From: an uncultured Alphaproteobacteria bacterium
Lineage (GTDB): Bacteria > Pseudomonadota > Alphaproteobacteria > Rhodobacterales > Rhodobacteraceae
Assembly (NCBI GenBank): GCA_902533625.1
Contig: CACAMI010000003.1
Location: forward strand, 1 to 37,430
Length of the DNA stretch: 37,430 nucleotides
Reading direction: 5' to 3'
Part shown: in pieces, positions 14,525 to 23,777 of the stretch
Numbering within the stretch: the first letter of the stretch is position 1
Layout of the letters: each line of letters starts with the position of its first letter
The notes under the pieces: model-generated
Told to the model about the DNA's origin: nothing
The model's input: the letters and a program-made list of their open reading frames with translations, nothing else
Databases searched by the model: none
Made by a program: the position numbers and the translations under genes

Positions 14525-15832
14525 TTACCCAAGAACTGAAAAGCTGCTTTCAGTATTGATTTCGCGTTTACGGGAATAGAACCCGACATTGGTATCTCGG
14601 TCGATGTATGGCAGGTGAAAGATGAGTGGTGACGCATCATGGTCATTCCCTGACTCACAATATTCTACCAATTTTGCCATCATCTTTCCAGCGATAGGCG
14701 CATTTTTATACTGGTTGCCACTTGATCCACAAGCCATATAAAAACCGGGCAGACTGGACTTGTCATAAATCGGAATCCAGTCTTCCGTAACATCATAACA
14801 ATCCACCACACCACGTGTACGGCTAGGGATTTGAAGGCTAGGAACTCTTTGGGCATAGCGCATTGCCTGTACATTCCACTGATCAGTAAAGTTTCTATCA
14901 TAGTCAGAATCATCAGCAATCCAAACGTGTTCGTCACAGGGGGGATCTTCAGAACCTATCAGTATATTGTTGCCATGCTCGGGCCTGACATAGCAAGAAA
15001 TATCGCTGTCAGAAATAATCATTCCATCGTTCTCAAAGTCAAAATTTGATGGTGATGGAACATGCACCACCTCCTGTTTCAGCGCTCTGGATGTTATGGT
15101 CATGTCTTCGGTCACCCCAGCCATCTGATTTATCAGTGAAGAGGCGGGCCCGGCGACATTAATCACCACGGGAGCATGGACCTCACTACCATCTGAGAGC
15201 TTTACCCCAGAAGTCCGGCCATTTTTTTTCAGAATTTCGGTTACTGACGTATTGAAAAGGAATTGGCCACCTTGAGCTTCTGCCGCACGCTGAAGATTGT
15301 GTGAAGAAAGAGCAGGATCCGTTACGTAGCCTGCGGTGGGAAAAAATATTCCACCCTCGACTCGGCCTCCGGTGGATTCTCCAAAGCCTGATTCATTAGG
15401 ACGTTTGGCGGGATGGTAACCACGAAGATCGTAAAGTGGTAGGCGTTCCATAATCTTTTCGGAAGACCAATCCTCAAAGGAGATACCAAGTTCTCTACAA
15501 TTGTCAGTATGTTTTGCCATAAAGCCATTGCTTGATGTCTTCATTACCAGGCACCCAGTCTCTCGATAATTGGCTAACCCTCTCTCATCCTTGACCCCCA
15601 GATAGTCAGCCCAATCACGCCAGTAGAAGTACCCTTCGTATGCAAAGGCTGTCCCTTCTAGCGTGGAATAATGCACACGAATTATGGCACAGGAACCGGA
15701 AGTTGAGCCGTGGCCCGCTTCAGCATTGCGATCAATTGAAAGTGTTTTATAGCCTAACTTGTTTAGCTCAAACGCGGTTGCTGCGCCGATTACACCGGCA
15801 CCAATAATAATTGCATCTGCTGTTTTGGTCAT
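14525..15832 (-). CDS. FAD-dependent oxidoreductase, DAO / sarcosine oxidase-like
   Basis: This encodes 435 residues. The N-terminal FAD dinucleotide-binding motif GAGVIGAATAFELNKLG begins at residue 11, with the acidic ribose-binding end at SIDRN. SCAIIRVHYS (about 47-56) and the later VINVAGPASSLI and MACGSSGNQYKNAPIAGKMMA segments are typical of the D-amino-acid-oxidase family, which includes sarcosine, dimethylglycine and glycine oxidases. It is most likely to oxidise an amine or N-methyl amino acid, giving an imine or formaldehyde and a reduced acceptor. GGAGAGAGGG precedes the ATG. It follows the 2-oxoglutarate oxygenase gene by 164 bases, which include an AT-rich promoter-like stretch. 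Exact substrate cannot be assigned. Confidence 0.93.
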   Translation of the reverse strand: MTKTADAIIIGAGVIGAATAFELNKLGYKTLSIDRNAEAGHGSTSGSCAIIRVHYSTLEGTAFAYEGYFYWRDWADYLGVKDERGLANYRETGCLVMKTSSNGFMAKHTDNCRELGISFEDWSSEKIMERLPLYDLRGYHPAKRPNESGFGESTGGRVEGGIFFPTAGYVTDPALSSHNLQRAAEAQGGQFLFNTSVTEILKKNGRTSGVKLSDGSEVHAPVVINVAGPASSLINQMAGVTEDMTITSRALKQEVVHVPSPSNFDFENDGMIISDSDISCYVRPEHGNNILIGSEDPPCDEHVWIADDSDYDRNFTDQWNVQAMRYAQRVPSLQIPSRTRGVVDCYDVTEDWIPIYDKSSLPGFYMACGSSGNQYKNAPIAGKMMAKLVEYCESGNDHDASPLIFHLPYIDRDTNVGFYSRKREINTESSFSVLG

Positions 15833-15996
15833 ATCCCTCTCTCCATAATTCTCAAGCTTATAAATTAAATATCACTTCGCTTTACATAAATATATAAAAT
15901 CCTACAAATATAATCTTATAATCGAGATTTTACCTGCACCATTAATTCTTGAAATGTCATTACTTTCGTACATTTCTTACCTGAGGTATCTAGAAA

Positions 15997-16785
15997 TTAA
16001 TTAGAGCGTCCAAAAAAACTTTGCCGAATTTTATCTGAAAAAATATAATCTGGAGTATTTGCATAACTAAGAATAACAACTACGCGCTCTTGTTTTGGTC
16101 CAACAGGAGTAACACGATGAAGTGCTTTAAATCCGTTAAAGATCGATAATGTTCCAGCGCTCTGACTTATTGAAATGGTATTTTCCCCTTCGTTTCGGAT
16201 CACTGATAATTCTTCTTCCGTTATTTCTTTTTCTGAATTTCTTATATTTGGAGCGAATTCAAAATTTCCGCCATCGAGTGATTTTTGCAATAAAAGGGTT
16301 ACTACACCGTCGTTTGGATCATAATGCCAACCCAACTCATCTCCTTCTCTACAAATAGCAATTATACAACTTATCATTGGATCAATGCATTTAAATAGAA
16401 GTTCAGTTTTCAAAACTTTACGCAGAAATTCCGTGAAATATTCTGATTCATAAAGTTGGCGCATTTTTGACTCTGCTCCTAAAAGATCATATGAAATGGA
16501 ATCCATTGATGCTCGAGTTTTTAATGGGTTGATCTTACTCTTAAGCGTATCTCGTCCAAAAGGCGACCTCCAATGCTCCGTCCGATAGGTCTGATTTGCC
16601 AAAGTCTTGACTTCATCAATCATTTCATTCAGGAACTTATCCGTAACAAAATTTGGCAATAAGCAAAGACCGTTTTCTTCGATCTGGTTGTGGCAACCAG
16701 TCAGCATCCTCTCTGACGCCTTGGAAGCTAAATTAGTCACTGGATATCTTTCTAAATTTATAATTTGAGATAGATCACCCTTCAT
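15997..16785 (-). CDS. 2-oxoglutarate/Fe(II)-dependent oxygenase-like protein
   Basis: This encodes 262 residues with a double-stranded beta-helix oxygenase core. His154 and Asp156 in GWHYDPNDG, distal His223 in ALHRVTPV and Arg234 in KQERVVV, with the SLDGGNFEF strand between, form the full iron and 2-oxoglutarate site in the order HxD...H...R. It differs from the TauD-type enzyme in the window; spacing and the GGxF motif are closer to prolyl-hydroxylase or PhyH-type proteins. AGGAGGG gives a strong ribosome site. It is 95 bases downstream of a CocE-type hydrolase gene and begins the oxidative section of the minus-strand run. The substrate is unknown. Confidence 0.88.
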   Translation of the reverse strand: MKGDLSQIINLERYPVTNLASKASERMLTGCHNQIEENGLCLLPNFVTDKFLNEMIDEVKTLANQTYRTEHWRSPFGRDTLKSKINPLKTRASMDSISYDLLGAESKMRQLYESEYFTEFLRKVLKTELLFKCIDPMISCIIAICREGDELGWHYDPNDGVVTLLLQKSLDGGNFEFAPNIRNSEKEITEEELSVIRNEGENTISISQSAGTLSIFNGFKALHRVTPVGPKQERVVVILSYANTPDYIFSDKIRQSFFGRSN

Positions 16786-16880
16786 TAAACCCTCCTATGC
16801 TCTTAAAAAATTTGACCAATATTATTGTGCCCTCATTTTAGATGATGAAAAACTCCTAATGAACCCCAGGTTGTCACTAT

Positions 16881-18899
16881 TCAATTTCCTTTTCTTTCAA
16901 ACTTACTTTTCCAGCTCTTACTGTGAACCATTTCTTTATCTAAGTAGGCTTCTAATTTTGCCTCTAGATGGAAATGGCTTTCAGTAGAAGTTAAAATAGT
17001 ATGAGTTCTGGAAGAAACTCTCCAATCTTCTCGCTCAAATAATTCAGTCCAAATAATCTCTAGTTTTGCGGATAAAGAATCATCAGGATGTACAGAAAAG
17101 TATTCATCATGTGTGGACTCTACTGTCCAACCATTATGTTCATTATAAACCATTCTACCTTCATCAAAAAATTGATTTTGAGTAACATTTCCAGAAATCA
17201 TATCTCTTGTAATATCCCACTTATAGTCTGGCTCACGAATTATAGTTTTATCAAGAGGTGGGGCAGATTCTGGTTCCTGAAAAGGCATTAATTCATTATC
17301 ACTCTCCTTATATGGCCTGATCGGTAATTCTAATTTGCTAAGCCCAGTGGCAATAAAAAGTGTATTCTTTACAGGGGAAGGCCAAGCTATAGGCCAATAA
17401 ACGCTAGATAAAGAAACCCTAATTCGATTACCGGCGCCAAAACTATGGCCAACATCATTGAGTTTTAATTCAATATCGTAATATTCGCCTGGAACTAAAT
17501 CTGTTGGGTTTTCGTGGCTCTCCCTGTGAGTTAAATTAAGTAGACCGTAGGATATTCTAGTAACTGCGCCATTCTTCAAAACTTCTGAAAGGCAGACTGC
17601 TACCATTGCCACTTTTTTATCACTAGCTATCTTTAATTTGACCTTTGGCATACCCAGTATATCAAACTCTTCTTTAATCGGCTCTGAGTCAAAATTAAGT
17701 GATCCACCGGCTTCATTTCTTTGGTCACCAGGTTGGTCAGGGTCTAAACCGTGGGGACACCAGGCGCCAGCCATTAGGCCCACTGTTAGAGGTGAATTTA
17801 TACTTATTATCTTAGAAGGATTTGGTTTATTACCCAAATGATCGACATTTAAGTAATATATCTCCTTATTAATACTACTAGAGGGCCAGGAGTTTTCTGA
17901 TACCCAACGTCCAGGCCTCTCCTTATAGTAAGTTGCAGGAAAAACGGGGTCTTGTATCCAACACCTTAATTGAGGTTCATCCATAATACCATTTTTTGTG
18001 CCCTTTAACCAATAATCCCACCAACGCAAACATTCTTGTAAGAAGCCAATTGCCGGCCCAGGTTCTGCAAAATGAGGATATTTGTGAGCCCACGGTCCCA
18101 CTAGGCCTTTACATGGCGATTTTAAACCTGAGAGAAGCCTAAAAACAGTATTTGAGTAGCCATCTGCCCATCCCCCAACTGCATATACAGCGGCATTAAT
18201 TTTTGAAAAATCCTCACATACTGAGCCGTGTTTATAAAATTCATCGCGTGTTTGATGTTTCATCCAATCTTCTAACCACAGTCCACTACCTTTCAAACGA
18301 CTCAACCACATTTCGTACCATTTGTTGCCTACCGTTTGAGGGTCTGGTGGAGTTGTATTTATAGAGAACATGTAGCTATTCCAGGCAGCATTGTCGGTTA
18401 ATAAGCAACCTCCCATGTAATGGATATCATCTGCGTACCTATCATCAGTGGAACAAATGGAAACTATGGCCTTTAGAGCTTCTGGCTGCCGTGCAGCAAT
18501 TTGCAACCCATTGAAACCTCCCCAAGAAATACCAATCATTCCAACTGTGCCTGAGCACCAAGGCTGCTTTGTGATCCAATCAATTACTTCTAAGGCATCG
18601 TCTTGCTCTTGCTTTAGATACTCGCCTAAGAGAATACCCTCCGAATCTCCAGAACCTCTTATATCAACTCTAACCGAAGCATATCCGTGTCCTGCGAAAT
18701 ACGGATGCGTTGTAGCATCACGATCCGCCGTGCCATCTTGACGGCGATATGGTAAATACTCAAGTATGGCTGGAACAGGCACTTTTTCAGCATTAACTGG
18801 AAGCCAAATTCTAGTAGCCAATCGGATGCCATCTTTAAGCTCAATAAAGATAGGATCCATTACGCGAACTTCGTTCGGAAATTTTTCAATCACTTTCAT
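16881..18899 (-). CDS. CocE/NonD-family (S15 X-Pro dipeptidyl-peptidase-like) hydrolase, paralogue 1
   Basis: This encodes 672 residues with no signal peptide. The alpha/beta hydrolase domain holds nucleophile Ser125 in MIGISWGGFNG, Asp246 in GGWADGYSN and His272 in GPWAHKYPH. RVDIRGSGDSEG (77-88) and LRWWDYWLKGTKNGI are CocE hallmarks. A jelly-roll domain (about 400-570) follows, and a further ~100-residue tail goes beyond usual CocE length. The family includes cocaine esterase, glutaryl-7-ACA acylase and X-Pro dipeptidyl peptidases, so it cleaves an ester or amide. GGGAGGT precedes the ATG. It is similar along its whole length to the proteins at 21711-23759 and 29521-31566. It is divergent from the SDR gene. 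Confidence 0.93.
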   Translation of the reverse strand: MKVIEKFPNEVRVMDPIFIELKDGIRLATRIWLPVNAEKVPVPAILEYLPYRRQDGTADRDATTHPYFAGHGYASVRVDIRGSGDSEGILLGEYLKQEQDDALEVIDWITKQPWCSGTVGMIGISWGGFNGLQIAARQPEALKAIVSICSTDDRYADDIHYMGGCLLTDNAAWNSYMFSINTTPPDPQTVGNKWYEMWLSRLKGSGLWLEDWMKHQTRDEFYKHGSVCEDFSKINAAVYAVGGWADGYSNTVFRLLSGLKSPCKGLVGPWAHKYPHFAEPGPAIGFLQECLRWWDYWLKGTKNGIMDEPQLRCWIQDPVFPATYYKERPGRWVSENSWPSSSINKEIYYLNVDHLGNKPNPSKIISINSPLTVGLMAGAWCPHGLDPDQPGDQRNEAGGSLNFDSEPIKEEFDILGMPKVKLKIASDKKVAMVAVCLSEVLKNGAVTRISYGLLNLTHRESHENPTDLVPGEYYDIELKLNDVGHSFGAGNRIRVSLSSVYWPIAWPSPVKNTLFIATGLSKLELPIRPYKESDNELMPFQEPESAPPLDKTIIREPDYKWDITRDMISGNVTQNQFFDEGRMVYNEHNGWTVESTHDEYFSVHPDDSLSAKLEIIWTELFEREDWRVSSRTHTILTSTESHFHLEAKLEAYLDKEMVHSKSWKSKFERKGN

Positions 18900-19054
18900 T
18901 AATACCTCCCAACTAACGTGTCTCTCTCAAGCTCCAAAAAATTATCAGCTTGAACAGAATAATAGGTAGGAATTAATATTAGCATAATTTGTTAACTTAG
19001 GCACTCTTTAACTTCACGAATCCTAACCCTAAACTTTTGAAGGAGCATTTAAAA

Positions 19055-19816
19055 ATGATAAACTCATCTACAGGAGCTTTAATTACTGGAGGATTAACTA
19101 ATATCGGTCTTGCCACTTCAAAGAAGTTCTTAAATCTAGGGATCCCAGTTGTAGCAGGATCTAGCAATGCTGGAAAACCTATAAGGAAAAGGATTGAGAA
19201 AGATCTGCATCACTTGGCACAAGTAAATAATGTTTCCTTCCTGTCCATAAACATGGACGTTTCAGATGAAAAAAGTGTGCGGTCTGCCGTGAGAAAAATT
19301 GAAACACAGTTCGGACTTATTTCTATTTTGGTTAACTCTGCTGGTGTAGGCAGTAGTAATAAAGAAATTTGCAATCTAGATCTTAAGGATTGGCAAAGAA
19401 CTTTGGAAGTTAACCTTACAGGGCCTTTTTTAACCACTCGTCAGATATGGCCCCATATGAAAAAAGCAGGCTGTGGGAGAATAATCAATATTGCATCCAC
19501 AGCTGCCCATATTGGATCTTCGAAATACTCTGCGTTCTGCTCCTCTAAAGCTGGTTTACTTGGCCTCACTCGGGCAACAGCTGTCGAGGGAGCTCCATAT
19601 TCAATAACCGCCAATTCAATTAGTCCCTCTTGGGTGGAAACCATCAGAGAGGGAGTAAATACTAATAAACTATACAAAGAGATTGCAAAAAATAATCTTC
19701 AAAAGAGAGTAATACAAACTTCTGAAATCGCTGAGCAAATTTGCTGGTTGGCCTTAAACGCGCCGGTTTCTTTAACAGGAGAAGATATCCGTATTACTGG
19801 AGGTGAGCTTTGGTAG
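19055..19816 (+). CDS. SDR-family protein lacking the catalytic tyrosine
   Basis: This encodes 253 residues with a classical short-chain dehydrogenase Rossmann fold: ALITGGLTNIGLA (8-20), NSAGVG (94-99), the active-site Asn in EVNLTGPF, Ser148 in NIASTAAH and Lys165 in SSKAGLLGLTRA. The YxxxK motif reads FCSSK, so Phe161 stands where Tyr is expected; a Tyr at 158 is out of register. It may therefore be inactive as a dehydrogenase, catalytically altered, or use another residue. AAGGAG lies before ATG 19055; an in-frame TTG at 19037 falls within that ribosome site. It is divergent from CocE paralogue 1 and converges with the DDAH-like gene. Length is normal. Confidence 0.92.
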   Translation: MINSSTGALITGGLTNIGLATSKKFLNLGIPVVAGSSNAGKPIRKRIEKDLHHLAQVNNVSFLSINMDVSDEKSVRSAVRKIETQFGLISILVNSAGVGSSNKEICNLDLKDWQRTLEVNLTGPFLTTRQIWPHMKKAGCGRIINIASTAAHIGSSKYSAFCSSKAGLLGLTRATAVEGAPYSITANSISPSWVETIREGVNTNKLYKEIAKNNLQKRVIQTSEIAEQICWLALNAPVSLTGEDIRITGGELW

Positions 19817-19887
19817 GCTCGTCGTTTAAATCAATATAATTCAAGCAATTAATCTTACTGAAATAATGAAGTATAAGCCAATTTTTT

Positions 19888-20751
19888 TCACGCCCTTCTT
19901 AAAGGCATAGTAGTGCATCTAAATGAGCCAGCTAGGCTGATGGGCTCGGAGTAATCTAGCGTTTCCACCTCAAAGCCGGTATCTCTTAACTTCTTTGCAA
20001 GTCTTTTATGGCCATTATGTATAACGAGAGTTTCAGGATTTAGACAAAAAATATTAGCACCTAAATTTTTACACTCTTCGGAGTTGATTGTGATGAATTT
20101 GAAGATCCTCCCAAGTAAATTGAGGTCCTCCTTTTTGAAAGCAGGAGGGTAAATTAACACATAACCACGAGGAAGAAAAGTGAGCCTTGTATCTAGGTGC
20201 ATAATATTTGATCCCAAATCAAGCATGGTTACATCGACGTAATCGGATAACTCCAGCAATGCGTTCATTGATGTCCTCGCACTGACTCCCACAAATGCAC
20301 GCCCTTCATGTACAAGAACATCACCACCCTCAATAGAGCCATTCAATATTTTCACTACGCTATTTTTTTTATCAAATGGTAAATCCTTCAAGACTTCGTC
20401 AACCTCTCCCTCTCTTTCCGGCAGTTTTCTTTTTTCTGAATAAAAGAGCTTATCGTTTATGACAAAACCTATGTCTCTTGTATACGCCTGCCATGGTTTA
20501 CTTTTATCTACAGACAAAAAATGCAAGTTTACTCTATACTTTTCTAAAAGCAGAAAGAATTCCTCTTGCTGCTTTAAGAATTTCCTTCTAGACCAAGGTA
20601 ATATATAATATTTACTGAATTCAGGATGGGTATTCTCGTAACCTTGGTACTCAGGTATGCTTTCTCCTTTACAAACACATAGGTCTTTTAGTGTTGAAAA
20701 CTCGTCACTGATGCTTAGCAAAATACCTCTCTTTTTTTGTGCTTCTTGCAT
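19888..20751 (-). CDS. Guanidino-group modifying enzyme, DDAH / amidinotransferase-like
   Basis: This encodes 287 residues of the alpha/beta-propeller superfamily that includes dimethylarginine dimethylaminohydrolase, arginine deiminase and amidinotransferases. The active-site series is present in order: TRD (91-93), EGGD (141-144), GVSARTS (155-161), His185 and Asp187 in MHLDTRLTFL, and Cys279 near the C-terminus. The Cys motif reads SFRCTT where homologues usually have a His just before the Cys. It should hydrolyse or transfer the guanidino carbon of an arginine-like compound. No convincing ribosome site precedes ATG 20751. It is divergent from the alpha/beta hydrolase gene at 20837, sharing 85 bases, and lies just before the importer cluster. 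Confidence 0.88.
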   Translation of the reverse strand: MQEAQKKRGILLSISDEFSTLKDLCVCKGESIPEYQGYENTHPEFSKYYILPWSRRKFLKQQEEFFLLLEKYRVNLHFLSVDKSKPWQAYTRDIGFVINDKLFYSEKRKLPEREGEVDEVLKDLPFDKKNSVVKILNGSIEGGDVLVHEGRAFVGVSARTSMNALLELSDYVDVTMLDLGSNIMHLDTRLTFLPRGYVLIYPPAFKKEDLNLLGRIFKFITINSEECKNLGANIFCLNPETLVIHNGHKRLAKKLRDTGFEVETLDYSEPISLAGSFRCTTMPLRRA

Positions 20752-20836
20752 TTTAATACTACAGTTGTGATTGATAAAGGGAAAATGCTTCGATATTGTT
20801 TATGAAGTTACAAAATGAAATAGAGCTAGTAAGATT

Positions 20837-21649
20837 ATGACATTTCTTAAGATGAATAATGTTAATCTTTGGTATGAACAAACAGGTGAGGGCCCAGATA
20901 TTGTGTGGATACCCGGTGGCGACAATGTAGCATCTGACTGGCGTTATCAAATAGATTTCTTCAAAGGTAACTTTAAAAATACCTCTTTTGATCCACGTGG
21001 TGCAGGTAAAACAGAAATTGGGAATATGGCCGAATGGTCAATAAAGGACATGGCAGACGACTGTGCTGAGTTAATCAGGAAAGTATGTAATCCACCAGTT
21101 TATGTGGCTGGAATATCCATGGGTGGCTTGATAACATTACAAATGGCTGTTTCATACCCGGAGTTAGTAAAGTTAGGCGTCGTTATGGGTGCTGCATCTC
21201 ATTGCACTGGCTGGTCCCGTAGTTGGATGGAGGCCGAAATTGAGTTCCGTAAGAACGGAGGTAAATTAACACCTGCATTTGCTCGTCATCATTACGGTGT
21301 TTTTATGTATCCTCCAGAAGTTATTGATAATGATGAACTCTGGGAGGAACTTCTTCCATTTGTTGGTGCTAGCTATGAAGATAGGGAAGGCCGGTTGCTC
21401 ATCGGGCAATGGCAAGCATGTGTAGACTTCGACGTTTCGAAAGAAATGAGGCAATGCGACGTACCTTTACATATGATCGGTTTTTCACTCGACATACAGT
21501 GTCCTCCTAGCCAGGCTAAAAGAACGGCAAAAATTGCAAAAAATGGAACATTTCATCTTATGGAAGGACTGGGCCATCTTTCCCTGATAGGACATAAGTC
21601 TGAAGCAGTTAATAAAAAAATAGCTGAAATTATAAAAAAGACTTCTTAA
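20837..21649 (+). CDS. Alpha/beta hydrolase
   Basis: This encodes 270 residues. Nucleophile Ser94 in VAGISMGGLI, an acidic residue probably Asp219 in GFSLDIQCPP and His247 in GLGHLSL form the triad. The oxyanion region reads WIPGGDN (24-30), unlike the common HGxPG, and SFDPRGAGKTE matches the usual D-x-RG-x-G loop. Relatives include lactonases, esterases and C-C bond hydrolases, and the specific reaction is not clear. Another ATG at 20852 is possible. It is divergent from the DDAH-like gene and converges with CocE paralogue 2. Confidence 0.9.
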   Translation: MTFLKMNNVNLWYEQTGEGPDIVWIPGGDNVASDWRYQIDFFKGNFKNTSFDPRGAGKTEIGNMAEWSIKDMADDCAELIRKVCNPPVYVAGISMGGLITLQMAVSYPELVKLGVVMGAASHCTGWSRSWMEAEIEFRKNGGKLTPAFARHHYGVFMYPPEVIDNDELWEELLPFVGASYEDREGRLLIGQWQACVDFDVSKEMRQCDVPLHMIGFSLDIQCPPSQAKRTAKIAKNGTFHLMEGLGHLSLIGHKSEAVNKKIAEIIKKTS

Positions 21650-21710
21650 TTTTAAACCTGTTACCACATTCTATTATTTGGTAATTTAAATACCCTTACT
21701 GTGTAGAAAA

Positions 21711-23759
21711 CTAAACACCATCTCTTTTTATTTTCTCATTCCATTCACGTTTCAATATTGTCTCCTCACCTTCTTTTACGAGAATACGAGCATTAATAAA
21801 AAAATGTGTTTCATCACTTGTCATTTTTTGGCTCGCGTTAATAACTACATCTAACTGTTCGTCTCTCCCGAAGGTTTCTATAGCCGATAGCTCTACAATG
21901 GCAGAATTAGGATCATCGGGCAAAATACTACATATATTTTCGGTTTTGCTGCTAAATTTCCAACCATTATTTTCAAGTTTGATTAATCCCGTATCCATAC
22001 GATAGATAAATGTTAACATCCCTGTTTTTAAATCCGTTTCAGATCCCACATACGTTGGATCTCCATCTTTCAATGTAGTACGTGGAGAAACCCTAGCATG
22101 CTTAGCAGGAGGAAGATGATCAATATTAGCGTCCTGTTCTTTTCTGGGCCGTATTGGCAAAACCAAATGGCTGGAACCAGTGTGGATAGATATCTTTACA
22201 GGTTGTGGTGACGGCCAGACAATTGGCCAAAACGAAGTGGATACGGCTATTCGAATTTGGCTTCCTGCATCAAAGGTGTGCCCAATATCATTTAGTAAAA
22301 CCTGAACGCTATAACGCTTTCCAACTTCGAGAGATTCTATATTCTCATGACTATTTCGATGAGTAAGATTTAATATCCCATACGTCACTAGTAAGGACGA
22401 ACCATCAGCACGCAATTCATTCAATCGAACACAAATAAAAGCACTGGGCTTATCAGACTCTAAATTTAAAGTAATAGTTGGCGCACCAAGTATTGAAAAT
22501 TTTTTATCTAATGGATCACTATCAAAACATACAGACATTGCATCATCAAGACATTGATCTAATGGATCCTGAGGATCTCCCGCTCCCATATTGCCAAAAA
22601 AAGGAGTGCACCTACCAACCGTCTGGGGCGAATTCACAATTCTAATAGAATCCCCACCACCTTCCGGTAAAAGGCTTCTATCCTTAAGATACATAGTTTT
22701 ATTTATAGTATTGTCCGATGGCCAAGATTCTTCTCCTGCCCAATATCCAGAGCGTTCTTCGAAGCATGAACTCGGCTTAACACTATCTTGCACCCAAGCA
22801 CGATACTTGGGCTCATTCATAATACCAGTTTCAGTTTCTTTTAGCCAATGGTCCCACCACCGCATTGCTAAATCCATAAACCCTGCTTTAGGTCCTGGAA
22901 CAACTTGATGCATATATTGATGCCCCCATGGACCGACCAGAGCTCTAATTGGGGTTTTAATGTTCTTTAGCAATCTAGCTACAGGGTTTGAGTATGCGTC
23001 TGCCCATCCACCGATAGCATAAACAGGAATTTCTATTTGGGAATAGTCCTCACAAACTGAACCATGCTTCCAAAACTCATCTCTACGTTGGTGTTTTACC
23101 CATGGAATTATCCAAGGACTTAAAGCATCCAATCTCTCAGACCACATATCTCTCCAATTATCTCCCACCAACGCTGGATCGGGAGGTCTTGCCATAGCTG
23201 GAAACATGACAAAAGCCCAAACTGGATTTTCTACAGCCATACAGCCACCATAATAATGAACATCATCGGCATATCTATCATCTGTAAAAAAAACGGTGAT
23301 AATACATTTAAGAGCTTCTGGCTTTCGGGCTGCTACTTGCAAACCGTTAAACCCACCCCAAGACTTACCCATCATGCCTACCCTACCATCACACCACGGC
23401 TGACTGGCTATCCATTCTATCACCTCTACCGCATCATCCTGTTCCTGTTTTAGATACTCGCCGAGTAATACCCCCTCTGACTCTCCGCTTCCTCTTATAT
23501 CAACACGGATCGCAGCATACCCGTGGCCTGCAAAATAAGGATGCATAGCTTCATCTCTTGCTGCAGTTCGATCCCTTGTACAGTATGGGATATATTCAAG
23601 AATTGCTGGGACAGGAGAATCAATGGCATTTTCTGGAAGCCAATACCTACACGATAAATGAACACCGTCTGATAAAGGTATCCTTTCAAATTCTACTTCT
23701 CTTACTTTTTCCGGGAATAATTCGACAATTTCTGCATCGGTTTCATCTTTAGGGAACAT
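21711..23759 (-). CDS. CocE/NonD-family hydrolase, paralogue 2, in the importer operon
   Basis: This encodes 682 residues. Ser133 in GKSWGGFNG, Asp254 in IGGWADAYS and His280 in GPWGHQYMH form the triad. RVDIRGSGESEG and MRWWDHWLKETETGI are shared with the two paralogues. The nucleophile elbow carries Lys where the others have Ile (GKSWGG against GISWGG), so substrate preference may differ. It has the same extended C-terminus as its paralogues. A strong TTAGGAGTT site precedes the ATG, only 18 bases after the double-ATPase stop, so it is the last gene of the binding protein, permease, permease, ATPase operon. This context suggests it cleaves what the transporter imports. No signal peptide, hence cytosolic. 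Confidence 0.94.
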   Translation of the reverse strand: MFPKDETDAEIVELFPEKVREVEFERIPLSDGVHLSCRYWLPENAIDSPVPAILEYIPYCTRDRTAARDEAMHPYFAGHGYAAIRVDIRGSGESEGVLLGEYLKQEQDDAVEVIEWIASQPWCDGRVGMMGKSWGGFNGLQVAARKPEALKCIITVFFTDDRYADDVHYYGGCMAVENPVWAFVMFPAMARPPDPALVGDNWRDMWSERLDALSPWIIPWVKHQRRDEFWKHGSVCEDYSQIEIPVYAIGGWADAYSNPVARLLKNIKTPIRALVGPWGHQYMHQVVPGPKAGFMDLAMRWWDHWLKETETGIMNEPKYRAWVQDSVKPSSCFEERSGYWAGEESWPSDNTINKTMYLKDRSLLPEGGGDSIRIVNSPQTVGRCTPFFGNMGAGDPQDPLDQCLDDAMSVCFDSDPLDKKFSILGAPTITLNLESDKPSAFICVRLNELRADGSSLLVTYGILNLTHRNSHENIESLEVGKRYSVQVLLNDIGHTFDAGSQIRIAVSTSFWPIVWPSPQPVKISIHTGSSHLVLPIRPRKEQDANIDHLPPAKHARVSPRTTLKDGDPTYVGSETDLKTGMLTFIYRMDTGLIKLENNGWKFSSKTENICSILPDDPNSAIVELSAIETFGRDEQLDVVINASQKMTSDETHFFINARILVKEGEETILKREWNEKIKRDGV

Positions 23760-23777
23760 TATAACTCCTAACTGAAT

